Positions 24,937 to 34,463 of a stretch of 64,000 nt of DNA are shown one piece after another (position 1 is the first letter of the stretch; each line of letters opens with the position of its first letter). A program made the translations under genes and the position numbers. Under the pieces are notes generated by a model. It was not told the origin of the DNA. It did no database searches and saw nothing but the letters and a program-made list of their open reading frames with translations. Source of the stretch: Rubrobacter indicoceani (GTDB lineage: Bacteria; Actinomycetota; Rubrobacteria; Rubrobacterales; Rubrobacteraceae); contig NZ_CP031115.1 of assembly GCF_003568865.1 (NCBI RefSeq), forward strand, positions 434,001 to 498,000, given 5' to 3'.

Positions 24937-27498
24937 ATGGAATCCAAAGTCGAGGTGAACGGGAACGGGGCGGGTGGAGCGCTGTCGCGGCTGCGTCTGT
25001 TCGAGTCCATAGTCGAGAACGCCAACGACGCCATACTCGTCGCCGAGGCCGAGCCGGTGGACGAGCCGGGGCCGAGGATAGTGTATGCCAACGCGAGCTT
25101 CTCCCGGATGACCGGCTACGCGGCGGAGGAGATCATCGGCAAGACCCCGCGCATCCTTCAGGGGCCGAAGTCCGAGCGGGCGACGCTGGACAAGATCCGT
25201 GCGGCTCTCAAGGCCTGGAGGCCCGTTCGCGTCGAGGTGCTGAACTACCGCAAGAGCGGTGAGGAGTTCTGGGTCGAGCTGGACATCGTGCCGGTTGCGG
25301 ACGAGACGGGCTGGTTTACGCACTGGGTCTCCATCCAGCGGGACACGACGGAGCGCAAGCTCAAGGAGCAGAAGCGGCTGCTGGACGAGGAGCGTTTCCG
25401 CTCGGCGCTGGGCCGTTACTCCTCGGACTTCGTCGCCATCGTCGAGGCCGACGGCTCCATCCGCTACCTGACCCCTTCGGTCGTCGAGGTTCTCGGCTAC
25501 CGGCCGGAGGAGATGGTCGGGGCGGGCTTTTCGGCTTACGTGCACCCCGAAGACATCTGGCGGACGCGGGAGGTGTTCGCCGAGGCGACAAGGGCCCCCG
25601 GCCTCGGCAAACCCGTCGAGGTGCGCGTCAAGCGAAAGGACGGCTCGTGGCTGCACCTGGAGGTGATCGGCAACAACCTGCTGGATGATTCGAGCGTCTA
25701 CGGCATCGTTCTCAACGTCTGGGACGTAAGCGAGCGCCGGGAGGCCGAGGAGGCGCTCAGGGAGAGCGAGAAGCGTTTCCGGCAGCTCTTCGAGCAGTCG
25801 GTGGACGCCCTTCTCGTACACGACCGCGAGGGATGGATGGTGGACTGCAACTCCGAAGCCTGCCGCTCTCTGGGCTACTCGCGCAAGGAGCTTCTCTCAC
25901 TCAACGTCCGGGACTTCGCGACAAACCTTCTCTCGGAAGAAGAGAAGCTCACCATGGCGGGACGCAGCCTCTGGGAGCGCGTTCTCGCGGGTGAGATGGA
26001 AGAGGAGACGAGCTTTCACATCGGCGAGCACCGGCGGAAGGACGGCACTACCTTTCACGTAGAGGTCGGGGTCAGCGCGATAGAGCGCCTGGGGGAGCGT
26101 TTGATCTTCGCGACGGCCCGCGACGTTACCGAGCGCAAAGCCTTTGAGGCGGAGCTCAAGTACCAGGCCTTTCACGACGCCCTCACCGGGCTTCCGAATC
26201 GCTCCATGCTCATGGAGCGTCTGCGCCACGCCCTTGAACGACTGCGCTCGGGACGCTTCAAGCCGGGAGAGTCCGTGGCCGTGATCTTCATGGACCTGGA
26301 TAATTTCAAGGTGGTGAACGACTCGCTCGGGCACGAGGCGGGGGACCGGTTGCTCGTGGAGGTGTCGGACCGCCTGAGCGCGTGCCTCAGGCCCGGCGAC
26401 ACCCTTGCCCGCCTCGGCGGGGACGAGTTCGTCATCCTGCTCGAAAACCTCGCCAGCACCCCGGAGTCAGGCGGTGAGGCGGCGGAGGTCGCGGTAAGCG
26501 TCGCGCAGAGAGTCCGGGAAGCCCTCGACGAACCGTTCGACATAGACTCCCACGAGGTGCTCGTCACCGCCAGCCTGGGGGTGGTGGTCTCTTCGCCCGG
26601 AGAGGATCGCGCCGACGAACTCCTGCGCGATGCCGATCTCGCCATGTACGCCGCAAAAAAGAACGGCAAGGACAGCCACAAGGTCTTTGACCCGAGCATG
26701 GGGGTACACGCCCTTGAACGGCTCAAGCTGGAGACCGACCTCCGGCGGGCGCTGGACGGCGACGAGTTCGTTATCTACTACCAGCCGAAGATATCGCTCC
26801 TGACCGGCGAGGTTGTGGGAACGGAGGCGCTGGTCAGGTGGGATCACCCCCGGCGGGGGCTGGTGTCCCCGGTGGAGTTTATACCGCTAGCCGAGGAGAC
26901 GGGCCTTATAGTCCCCCTCGGACTCCAGGTACTCGAAAAGGCGTGTCGTCAGGCCCGCCGCTGGCAACTGGACCATCCGACCGACCCGGCGCTCAAGATG
27001 AGCGTGAACCTCTCGGCCAGACAGTTCCGTCAGCCGGGGCTGATCGAAGACATAAGGCGGGTGCTGCGGCAGACCGGCGTGATACCGTCGAGCCTTATAC
27101 TCGAGATCACCGAGGGGGTGCTTATGGAAGACGCCCCCGCCACCGTGACCGCGCTCGACCAGCTGAAGAACCTCGGGGTCGGGATCTCCGTGGACGACTT
27201 CGGCACCGGCTACTCCTCGCTTTCGTACCTCAGGAGCTTCCCCGTGGACTACCTCAAGATAGACCGCTCGTTCGTGGAGGATCTCAAGGACGACGCCGAG
27301 GGACAGGGTATCGTAACGGCGACGATCGCCCTCGCTCATACCCTTGGACTGCAGGCGGTCGCGGAGGGGGTCGAGACCGAGGAGCAGCTCCTGCGCCTTC
27401 AGGAGCTTGGCTGCGATTTCGCCCAGGGCTTCCATCTTGCGCGCCCCGGCCCCGGAAAGGTAGTATCCGACCTGCTGGCCTCCCGGAACCACCGGTAG
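24937..27498 (+). CDS. PAS-PAS-PAS-GGDEF-EAL cyclic-di-GMP enzyme
   Basis: 853-residue soluble signalling protein. Three PAS domains (about 15-135, 145-270, 275-395) precede a GGDEF domain with an intact GGDEF at residues 494-498 and an EAL domain with Glu-Ala-Leu at 630-632 plus DDFGTGYSSLSYLRSFPVDYLKID and IAEGVETEEQ-like sequence (AVAEGVETEEQLLRLQELGCDFAQGF). Both cyclase and phosphodiesterase sites look complete, so activity may switch with the PAS input. PAS1 has GKTPRILQGPK, where a LOV domain would have the photoactive Cys, so it is not a LOV. The ATG at 24937 has AGGAGG 10 bases upstream. There are no membrane segments. Confidence 0.94.
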   Translation: MESKVEVNGNGAGGALSRLRLFESIVENANDAILVAEAEPVDEPGPRIVYANASFSRMTGYAAEEIIGKTPRILQGPKSERATLDKIRAALKAWRPVRVEVLNYRKSGEEFWVELDIVPVADETGWFTHWVSIQRDTTERKLKEQKRLLDEERFRSALGRYSSDFVAIVEADGSIRYLTPSVVEVLGYRPEEMVGAGFSAYVHPEDIWRTREVFAEATRAPGLGKPVEVRVKRKDGSWLHLEVIGNNLLDDSSVYGIVLNVWDVSERREAEEALRESEKRFRQLFEQSVDALLVHDREGWMVDCNSEACRSLGYSRKELLSLNVRDFATNLLSEEEKLTMAGRSLWERVLAGEMEEETSFHIGEHRRKDGTTFHVEVGVSAIERLGERLIFATARDVTERKAFEAELKYQAFHDALTGLPNRSMLMERLRHALERLRSGRFKPGESVAVIFMDLDNFKVVNDSLGHEAGDRLLVEVSDRLSACLRPGDTLARLGGDEFVILLENLASTPESGGEAAEVAVSVAQRVREALDEPFDIDSHEVLVTASLGVVVSSPGEDRADELLRDADLAMYAAKKNGKDSHKVFDPSMGVHALERLKLETDLRRALDGDEFVIYYQPKISLLTGEVVGTEALVRWDHPRRGLVSPVEFIPLAEETGLIVPLGLQVLEKACRQARRWQLDHPTDPALKMSVNLSARQFRQPGLIEDIRRVLRQTGVIPSSLILEITEGVLMEDAPATVTALDQLKNLGVGISVDDFGTGYSSLSYLRSFPVDYLKIDRSFVEDLKDDAEGQGIVTATIALAHTLGLQAVAEGVETEEQLLRLQELGCDFAQGFHLARPGPGKVVSDLLASRNHR

Positions 27499-27583
27499 AG
27501 GTCGTTCTTCCGCGTGTTTTTCGGTTGCGGAGGGGCCCCGCCGCCGACCATACCGAACACCGGGAACCGGTAAAGCTCCGAAG

Positions 27584-28567
27584 CTACCCGACGTAGAGCG
27601 AAACCTTCCCGACCGACCGGCGTTCCTCGATGGCGCGGTGTGCCTCGGCGGCCCCGGCCAGAGGAAAAGAAGGGCCTTCAACGACCCGCAGCCTGCGACC
27701 TTCGAGGTAACCCGAGAGCTCTCTGCGGGCTCTCTGCGCCGCTCCGGGGCGGAGCCAGGGCCCCCCGTAACCGCTGATCGTCTGCCCCTTCAGGTTGAGT
27801 TGCCACATGTCCGGTGCTTCGGAAGGCCCGCCGCTGGAACTGCCGAAGACAACGAATCGACCGAGCAGCGCGAGGGCCTCGTAAGCCTGACGCCCGATAT
27901 CACCCCCGACCGACTCCAGAACTACGTCCACCCCCCGCCCACCGGTCGCCTCAAGCACTTCCCCGACCCAGCCGCTCTCTGTGTAGTCCACGGCGTGGTC
28001 GGCCCCGAGAGAGAGCGCAAGCTCGCGTTTTTCATCGCTGCCAGCCGTACCTATAACGGTCCCCGCACCCGCGAGCTTTGCAAGCTGCAGGGCCAGGGTT
28101 CCGACCCCGCCGCCCGCCGCCTGCACCAGCAAGCTCTCGCCTTCTCCGATGCGCGCCGAGTCGTGGAGGATGCCGTAGGCCGTGATCCCCTGAACAAGCA
28201 GGGCCGCCGTCGCGGAGACAGAGCCAACGCCCTCGGGAACCCTTACAACGGCCTCGGCCGAAGCAACGGCGTACTCGGCGTAGCCGCCCCCCGAGAGGAC
28301 GCTCACCACCCGGGCTCCCTCCAGAGAAGTGTCCACGCCCGCGCCCACCGCCTCCACCGTGCCCGCGACCTCGAAGCCGGGCGTCACGGGCAGACCGTCC
28401 CTCGCCGGACCGTGAAACATGCCCCGGCGCATCCCGGTATCCGCGTAGTTCACCCCGGCGATCTCGACCTTTACAAGCACCTCACCCGCCCCCGGCTCGG
28501 GCTTCTCGACCTCCTCGAGCCTCAGAACCTCGGGCGGTCCGAACTCGCTCATCACAACTGCCCTCAC
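27584..28567 (-). CDS. NADPH:quinone reductase-like, MDR family
   Basis: 327-residue medium-chain dehydrogenase/reductase without structural zinc ligands. Its segments VKVEIAGVNYADTGMRRG, PGFEVAGTVEAVGAGV, SLLVQAAGGGVGTLALQLAKLAGAGTVIGTAGSDEK (NADPH Rossmann loop) and HAVDYTESGW match quinone oxidoreductases. The reaction is reduction of quinones or enones with NADPH in the cytoplasm. GTG at 28567 has AGGAG at a spacing of about 8. It follows the NAD(P)-binding reductase gene on the same strand by 43 bases, and both are divergent from the TetR gene, which probably controls them. Confidence 0.92.
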   Translation of the reverse strand: MRAVVMSEFGPPEVLRLEEVEKPEPGAGEVLVKVEIAGVNYADTGMRRGMFHGPARDGLPVTPGFEVAGTVEAVGAGVDTSLEGARVVSVLSGGGYAEYAVASAEAVVRVPEGVGSVSATAALLVQGITAYGILHDSARIGEGESLLVQAAGGGVGTLALQLAKLAGAGTVIGTAGSDEKRELALSLGADHAVDYTESGWVGEVLEATGGRGVDVVLESVGGDIGRQAYEALALLGRFVVFGSSSGGPSEAPDMWQLNLKGQTISGYGGPWLRPGAAQRARRELSGYLEGRRLRVVEGPSFPLAGAAEAHRAIEERRSVGKVSLYVG

Positions 28568-28610
28568 AACAGGTTCTCCTTTTCGGTAGCTTGTCCCCGG
28601 CGGTCCCTGC

Positions 28611-29240
28611 TCAGTAGCTCACCATCGGCATCCGGTGCAGGTAGTCGTCGCCGGTTATCTGTTCGAGCATGAAGTCGGCCACGTCGGCGCGTGATATCCG
28701 GGTTCCGCTGTTCTTGCCGACGTAGCCGACGCGGTACCGACCCCGGGCGGCCTCCCCGGTCAGCCGGGGAGCACGGACTATCACCCAGTCCAACCCGCTG
28801 CCCCTGATAACCTCCGCGTGCCGCTCGGCGTCCTCCAGGACATCGGGCTGCAAACGCCCGAGCAGAAACCCGAAGGCCCGGTCCACGAGCTTCGGCCTGT
28901 CTTCAGGCACCCGTACCCCCGCCCCCGTGAGGCTGACGAGCCTCGGAACGCCCCGCTCTTTCATCGCCTCGACGATGTTTTCCGTCCCGACGGTCTGCAC
29001 GTCCTTTGAAGAGGTCTTTGTATGGCCGAGCGCGCTCAACACCGCGTCCCGACCCGTAACCGCCACCCTGACCGCCGCCCCGTCCCCCACATCACCCCGA
29101 AAGACCTTGAGCCGCCCGTCGGGGATCTCCAGCCTCGCAGGATCGCGCACAAACACCCCGACCTCGTGACCCGCCCCGAGCGCTCTCTCTACAAGGTAAC
29201 GCCCCGTCCGCCCCGTCGCCCCGAAGATAACTACCTTCAT
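28611..29240 (-). CDS. NAD(P)H-binding SDR-like reductase (NmrA/BVR-B type)
   Basis: 209-residue atypical short-chain dehydrogenase. It begins MKVVIFGATGRTGRYLVERALGAGHEVGVFVRDPARL, the NAD(P) Rossmann GxxGxxG, and continues with VLSALGHTKTSSKD, RLVSLTGAGV and a C-terminal SRADVADFMLEQI that is typical of this group. It probably reduces a quinone, flavin or biliverdin-like substrate; the exact one is unknown. The ATG at 29240 has GGGGGA 10 bases upstream, so the longer frame to 29294 is not needed. It is transcribed away from the TetR gene across a region with overlapping GGAC/GTCC palindromes. Confidence 0.88.
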   Translation of the reverse strand: MKVVIFGATGRTGRYLVERALGAGHEVGVFVRDPARLEIPDGRLKVFRGDVGDGAAVRVAVTGRDAVLSALGHTKTSSKDVQTVGTENIVEAMKERGVPRLVSLTGAGVRVPEDRPKLVDRAFGFLLGRLQPDVLEDAERHAEVIRGSGLDWVIVRAPRLTGEAARGRYRVGYVGKNSGTRISRADVADFMLEQITGDDYLHRMPMVSY

Positions 29241-29295
29241 TGCCTGTTCGTCCCCCGCTCTCTTGCCCCGACCGACCCCACCCGATACACTCAAG

Positions 29296-29338
29296 CGGAC
29301 AATTGTCCGTTTGTCCGATACTACCGGACAGCAGTCCG
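29296..29338. promoter_or_regulatory. Stacked palindromic operator between the SDR and TetR genes
   Basis: CGGACAATTGTCCG at 29296-29309 is a perfect 14-bp palindrome. TGTCCG at 29312-29317 pairs with CGGACA at 29325-29330, and CGGAC/GTCCG (29325-29338) overlaps that second site. All share the GGAC/GTCC half-site and fill the gap between the divergent reductase (ATG 29240) and the TetR-type regulator (TTG 29369). This is the usual layout of an autoregulating TetR operator. Confidence 0.7.
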
Positions 29339-29368
29339 TTTAGCAAGACTGGAGGTTTCGAGAGGGCT

Positions 29369-29977
29369 TTGGCGTACAAGACAAGCGAGCGCAGCGACGC
29401 GGCGACCAACAGGCGCCGGATACTTTCTGCGGCGCGGCGGCTGTTCGACGAGCGGGGTGTGGGGGTGGTCAGCATGCACGAGGTCGGTCGGTCGGCGGGC
29501 GTGGGGCAGGGCACTCTCTACCGGCGGTTCCGCAACAAGGGGGAGTTGTGCGCCGCGTTGCTGGAGGGCAGGGTGGAAGAGTTCGAGGGCGAGGCCCGGG
29601 GCAGGATCGAGGGGGGTGAGGAATCGGCTCTGGAGCTTCTGGGCTGGTTTCTCGAGCGCCTGGCGGATTTCAACGAGGAGAACGGGCCGCTGCTCGAGGC
29701 GATAAGGGATTCCCGAGTCGGCGGGCGGGAGGTGGAGATGCGGCGCAACCCGTTCTACGGCTGGCTGCGCCGGACCGTGGCCGGGCTGCTTCGAAAGGCC
29801 GAGGCCGAAGGAGAAACCCGCCGCGACCTTGACGTCGAGGTTCTCACCGACATCGTGCTTGCGCCGCTCGACATCGACCTCTGGATCTACCAGCGGGAAG
29901 AGCAGGGTCTGCCGCCCCGGCGCATCGTTGCCGCGATTCTGGATCTCGTGCTCAAGGGTTTAAAAGCGACCGACTGA
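29369..29977 (+). CDS. TetR/AcrR-family transcriptional regulator
   Basis: 202-residue regulator. The N-terminal HTH is ATNRRRILSAARRLFDERGVGVVSMHEVGRSAGVGQGTLYRRFRNKGELCAALLEG (about residues 12-65), and a helical ligand-binding domain follows. The TTG at 29369 is chosen because the protein then has the usual short N-terminal arm and GGAGG lies upstream; the frame extends further but through the operator region. It is divergent from two reductase genes and likely represses them and itself through the palindromes at 29296-29338. The ligand is unknown, perhaps a quinone or an electrophile given the targets. Confidence 0.92.
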   Translation: MAYKTSERSDAATNRRRILSAARRLFDERGVGVVSMHEVGRSAGVGQGTLYRRFRNKGELCAALLEGRVEEFEGEARGRIEGGEESALELLGWFLERLADFNEENGPLLEAIRDSRVGGREVEMRRNPFYGWLRRTVAGLLRKAEAEGETRRDLDVEVLTDIVLAPLDIDLWIYQREEQGLPPRRIVAAILDLVLKGLKATD

Positions 29978-30103
29978 ACCCCAGGCCGGTGGCTCGGAAT
30001 ACTTCGGTCCGGAGGACGTGGAAGAGAAGAGTTCCGGGTAGGCCGGAGGCCGCTACCGTGGCGGCTGGTCGGGTAGAGCTTCGGATATCAGGGACCGAGT
30101 CGG

Positions 30104-30745
30104 CTACCCCGGCTTGCCGGAGCCCGGCTTGCGGAGCGTCACAAGGTCGAAGAAGAAGCCGGGTCCGACCTTTTCGTGCCTCCGAAGCTCAAGGGAGGGC
30201 GCACCGGTCCGTATCTCCGAGAAGCGCAGGTCGAAGCGCATGGCGAAGTGTCCGAGAAGCCAGCCTGCGGCGCGGACCGCTGCGGGACGGGCTTTCTCTT
30301 CCGACCAGAACCTGTCCGCGACCACTATGCGGCCCTCGGGCGCAGCGACCCGTGCGGCCTCGCCGAGAACCCGCGCACCGCTCTCGGCGACGGTGAGGAT
30401 CAGGGGCAGGTAAACGGCCTCGAAGCTCCCGTCCGGGAAGTCGAGCCTCTGCGCGTCCATAACCCGGAGGTCTAAGCCTTCCATCCGGAGCTTCCTGCGC
30501 CGCCTTCTTGCTCTTCTGAGCATGCCGTCGCTCAGGTCCACGCCGACGCCCCGGGTCCGGGTGGGGAGATGCTCGAGCTCCATACCGGACCCCACCCCGA
30601 CGATGAGCAGGCGGTCGCCTTCGCGAAGGTCGAGGGCTCCAGCCGCCGCCCGGCGGACCTTGCGGGACCAGAAGCCCAGGGCCGCGTCGTAGAGGCCGCC
30701 GATGTGGTTGTAGACCCGCAGGTTGGAGAAGAGGCGCGGTTTCAT
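30104..30745 (-). CDS. SAM-dependent class I methyltransferase
   Basis: 213-residue methyltransferase. SAM-binding motif I is RLLIVGVGSGMELEHLP (about residues 47-63), the acidic loop is GVGVDLSDGMLRRARRR, and motif III is ESFEAVYLPLILTVAESGARVLGEAARVAAPEGRIVVADRFW. The arrangement resembles UbiE/PmtA-type lipid or quinone methyltransferases. The ATG at 30745 is preceded by GAAGGG. It stands alone between the TetR gene and coaA, which run on the other strand. The window also holds menaquinone genes, but a demethylmenaquinone role cannot be claimed since the sequence lacks the usual length and motifs of UbiE. Confidence 0.84.
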   Translation of the reverse strand: MKPRLFSNLRVYNHIGGLYDAALGFWSRKVRRAAAGALDLREGDRLLIVGVGSGMELEHLPTRTRGVGVDLSDGMLRRARRRRRKLRMEGLDLRVMDAQRLDFPDGSFEAVYLPLILTVAESGARVLGEAARVAAPEGRIVVADRFWSEEKARPAAVRAAGWLLGHFAMRFDLRFSEIRTGAPSLELRRHEKVGPGFFFDLVTLRKPGSGKPG

Positions 30746-31208
30746 GACCCTTCAACCTTAACCCATTGCGGCGTTCCGGGCTTCGGGATCAGAGAGGCGC
30801 GCCCGCTACTCTGCGGCCGGGGACGTTCGCTTCAACCGGCAGCCCTGCAGGCGCTCCTGTCGGGGGCCGTTCCCTGGAGGGCCGCGACGGGCGGCGAGCA
30901 TCGCCCCGACCCGTTAGCCGGGGATGCGCTCCGTAGAGTACATCGTCGTTTCTGTAGGGGCGAGGCCGCAGATTGTTCTGGCAGGGAATGGCGTAGTTTC
31001 CGGGGACGGGGGGTTTCTGGGTTACAACGCTGCGGCGGGGAGGCCGGTCTCCGGTTCCGGTCCGTCTACGAGGCCGCCCTCGACACGCTTCGGTGGTGAA
31101 GAAGGCAGGGCGGCGGGCTTCCGGGCGGGCCGTCCCCGGCGCGGGAGAACCGCTTTACCGAGGAGTGTTCGCGCGCGATTTAACGAAGCTGCTATTCTTC
31201 CGGCTTAC
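30746..31208. other. Intergenic region before coaA
   Basis: 463 bases with no supported gene. The coaA frame stays open leftwards to 30924, and its translation there has some regularity ([19 protein letters not shown]) but no family match and an Arg/Gly/Pro-rich bias, so I read it as non-coding. The composition is very GC-rich until about 31170. The last 40 bases are AT-richer and include TATTCT at 31193-31198. Confidence 0.4.
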
Positions 31209-32165
31209 ATGCGCGTCGCTGCCAACAGGGGATACGAAAACTCACGCTACATCCACTTCTCCCGCGAAGAGTGGGCGGAGCTTCGGGCCGCGACGCCGCT
31301 CGTGCTCGGGGAGGAAGACCTCGCAGACCTTCGCGGCATCAACGAAAAGCTCTCGCTGGAGGAGATCGCCTCGATCTACCTGCCGCTCTCGCGGCTTCTG
31401 AACCTCTACGTCGCGGCGGCCCAGAGCCTCTACAAGGTCACGGATACGTTTCTTGGCAGCCCGGCCACAAAGGTTCCGTACATCATCGGCATCGGCGGTT
31501 CGGTTGCGGTCGGTAAAAGCACGACGGCGAGGATTCTGCAGGCGCTTCTGTCCCGCTGGCCGGACCACCCCCGCGTGGACCTCGTTACCACCGACGGCTT
31601 TCTGCATCCGAATCGCGTCCTCGAGGAGCGCGGCCTGATGCGCCGCAAGGGCTTCCCAGAGAGCTACGACCAGCGCAGGCTTGTCCGGTTTCTGGCGGAC
31701 GTGAAGAGCGGTCGGGACGAGGTCGCCGCCCCGGTGTACTCGCACCTGACCTACGACATCATCCCCGACGAACGGCGCGTCGTAAAGCAGCCGGACATCG
31801 TTATTCTGGAAGGCCTGAACGTTCTGCAGAGCGGGGATCTATGTCTCGGGAAACAGAGCACGTTCGTCTCGGACTTCTTTGATTTCTCGATCTACGTCGA
31901 CGCCGACGTTCGCGACATCGAACGCTGGTACGTTGACCGGTTCCTGACCTTCAAGAACACCGTGTTCAAGGACGAGAACTCGTACTTCCGGCGTTACGTG
32001 GATTTCACCGATGAGGAGGCCATACGGGAGGCCGAGGGTATCTGGGGCGAAATAAACGGTCCCAACCTCCGCGAGAACATCCTCCCGACCCGCGAACGCG
32101 CCCAGCTTATCCTTGAGAAAAGCTCCCGCCACGAAGTAAAGAAAGTCCGGCTCAGGAAGATCTGA
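31209..32165 (+). CDS. coaA: Type I pantothenate kinase
   Basis: 318-residue kinase, the first and committed step of coenzyme A synthesis (pantothenate + ATP). It is strongly like actinobacterial Coa[14 protein letters not shown] at the start, P-loop [21 protein letters not shown] (about residues 96-116), [65 protein letters not shown] and [21 protein letters not shown]. The ATG at 31209 gives the family length; no SD is seen, and TATTCT ends 10 bases before it, which fits a very short leader. It ends 14 bases inside the convergent CoA-disulfide reductase gene, another CoA-linked enzyme. Confidence 0.96.
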   Translation: MRVAANRGYENSRYIHFSREEWAELRAATPLVLGEEDLADLRGINEKLSLEEIASIYLPLSRLLNLYVAAAQSLYKVTDTFLGSPATKVPYIIGIGGSVAVGKSTTARILQALLSRWPDHPRVDLVTTDGFLHPNRVLEERGLMRRKGFPESYDQRRLVRFLADVKSGRDEVAAPVYSHLTYDIIPDERRVVKQPDIVILEGLNVLQSGDLCLGKQSTFVSDFFDFSIYVDADVRDIERWYVDRFLTFKNTVFKDENSYFRRYVDFTDEEAIREAEGIWGEINGPNLRENILPTRERAQLILEKSSRHEVKKVRLRKI

Positions 32166-33528
32166 CCTTTCCCGAAAGCACGGTCGCGGCCTGGATGACG
32201 GGGCTGTTCGTCGGGCCGAACGGCGGGGCGTAGGCGAGGTCGGCGTTTACGAGGTCGTCGCAGGTGAGCCGCGCCCAGATGGCCGTCGCCGCCACGTCCG
32301 TGAGCTTGTCCACCCCCGACCCGACGGCCTCCACCCCGAGAACCCTGCCCGTTTTGCCGTCCGCGACCATCTCAAGGAGAACCGGCCTCGCGCCGGGGTA
32401 ATATCCGGCCCTGTCCCTGGCCTCTATCGTAACGGAGACCGGGTCGAAGCCCGCGTCCCGCGCTTCGCCCTCGGAGAGACCCGTCGCCCCGACGCCGAGG
32501 TCGAAGACCTTGAAGATGCCGGTCCCGAGCACGCCGGGGAAAGCGAGCGTCGGCTGGCCCGTCGCGGCATTTGTCCCGGCGACGCGGCCCATCTTGTTTG
32601 CAACGTCCCCGAGCGCGAGCCACATCGGCTTTCCGCTCACGCGGTTCGTCGTCTCGACGCAGTCGCCCGCCGCCCAGACATCGGCCACGTTTGTCCGCAT
32701 GTTTTCGTCTACCTCTATGGCACCGGTCTCTCCGAGCTTCACCCCGAAGGACTCTGCAAGCCTGACCTCCGGCCTCACCCCGATGCCGACAAGGACGAAG
32801 TCCGCCGGAAGCTCCGTGTCGCCGAAGCGGACGGACTCGACGCGCCCGGTGCAGTCCTCGGCCTCGCCCGGAACGCAGGACACCTCGTCGGCGGCGGCGC
32901 AGACGTGCACGCGAACGCCCTGCCCTTCGAGGTGTCCCCGGACCCGGTCCGCCACCGTCTCCCCGTAGGTCGGGGCGAGGTGTTCTCCGGCCTCCACGAC
33001 CTGAACCTCCATCCCGAGGTGATGGAGGTTCTCCGCCATCTCGAGCCCGATGTAGCCACCCCCGACGACCACGGCCCGCTCTGGAGAGCGTTTCTTTATG
33101 TAAGCCTTCATGGCGTCGGCGTCGGTCAGGAACTTCAGGGTGAAGACGCCTTCGAGGTCCGCTCCGGGGACGGGCAGCTTGACGGACTTCGACCCGGTCG
33201 CGACTATAAGCCGGTCGTAGGTGTCCTCGAACGTCTCGCCCGAGTCAAGGTTCTTTACCGTGAGCCTTCTGCCTTCGGGGTCTACGGCTTCGACGCGGTG
33301 GCGGACCTTTGCCTCGATGTCGTTCTCGGCGAACTTCTCCGGGGTTCGGGCCACGAGGCGTTCTCTATCGGGGATAACCTCCGAGACGTGGTAGGGGAGG
33401 CCGCACTCGCTGATCGAAACCTCGGGCTCGGCCTGATAGACAACGACCTCCAACTCCGGCGCGACGCGCTTCGCGCGCGAAGCGGCCTTTGTCCCGGCGG
33501 CCACCCCGCCTATTACCACAAGCCTCAT
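32152..33528 (-). CDS. CoA-disulfide reductase-type FAD-dependent oxidoreductase
   Basis: 458-residue pyridine-nucleotide disulfide oxidoreductase. FAD motif [21 protein letters not shown] at the N-terminus, single redox Cys42 in [12 protein letters not shown] (the CoADR/NADH-oxidase signature, without a second active-site Cys), NAD(P) motif [23 protein letters not shown] near 150, and FAD motif [16 protein letters not shown] near 270. It would reduce CoA-disulfide or related persulfides. It lies beside coaA (convergent, 14-bp overlap) and upstream of the sodA side, which agrees with a thiol-redox role. There is no fused rhodanese domain. Confidence 0.92.
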   Translation of the reverse strand: MRLVVIGGVAAGTKAASRAKRVAPELEVVVYQAEPEVSISECGLPYHVSEVIPDRERLVARTPEKFAENDIEAKVRHRVEAVDPEGRRLTVKNLDSGETFEDTYDRLIVATGSKSVKLPVPGADLEGVFTLKFLTDADAMKAYIKKRSPERAVVVGGGYIGLEMAENLHHLGMEVQVVEAGEHLAPTYGETVADRVRGHLEGQGVRVHVCAAADEVSCVPGEAEDCTGRVESVRFGDTELPADFVLVGIGVRPEVRLAESFGVKLGETGAIEVDENMRTNVADVWAAGDCVETTNRVSGKPMWLALGDVANKMGRVAGTNAATGQPTLAFPGVLGTGIFKVFDLGVGATGLSEGEARDAGFDPVSVTIEARDRAGYYPGARPVLLEMVADGKTGRVLGVEAVGSGVDKLTDVAATAIWARLTCDDLVNADLAYAPPFGPTNSPVIQAATVLSGKVRSS

Positions 33529-33715
33529 CGCAGCCCCTTCCCGTCTACCGTAGAGTTTGCAAGATGCGCTCCAGAGACTACGCGCAGGTTGTTACGGAGA
33601 GATCATCACAGAAGTATGTACGGAGTTTCGAGTTTCGAAGTATTGAATCTCACAACGTAGAAAAGCCCCGCCCCCGTAAAAAAGGACGAGGCTTCGGTTG
33701 CGGCTTTCCGGGCCC

Positions 33716-34333
<618 letters not shown>

Positions 34334-34463
34334 CTCGATTCCTCCTCTGTTGCTTTGTACGCTCCGATACTCTGTACCCACAATTCAACGGTTTAAAAGC
34401 AAAAAACCGGTCCCGGACGGCCCGGGGATTTCGTTTGATCGGGCTGTTTTGTAGAATGGGGCG

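Noticed and set aside
25081-25290. PAS1 of the GGDEF-EAL protein as a LOV domain
   Set aside because: The cysteine of the LOV motif is replaced (GKTPRILQG), so flavin photochemistry is unlikely.
30924-31208. In-frame N-terminal extension of coaA
   Set aside because: CoaA proteins begin near residue 1 of the 31209 start; the upstream part is Arg/Gly-rich, has no family match and no start signal.
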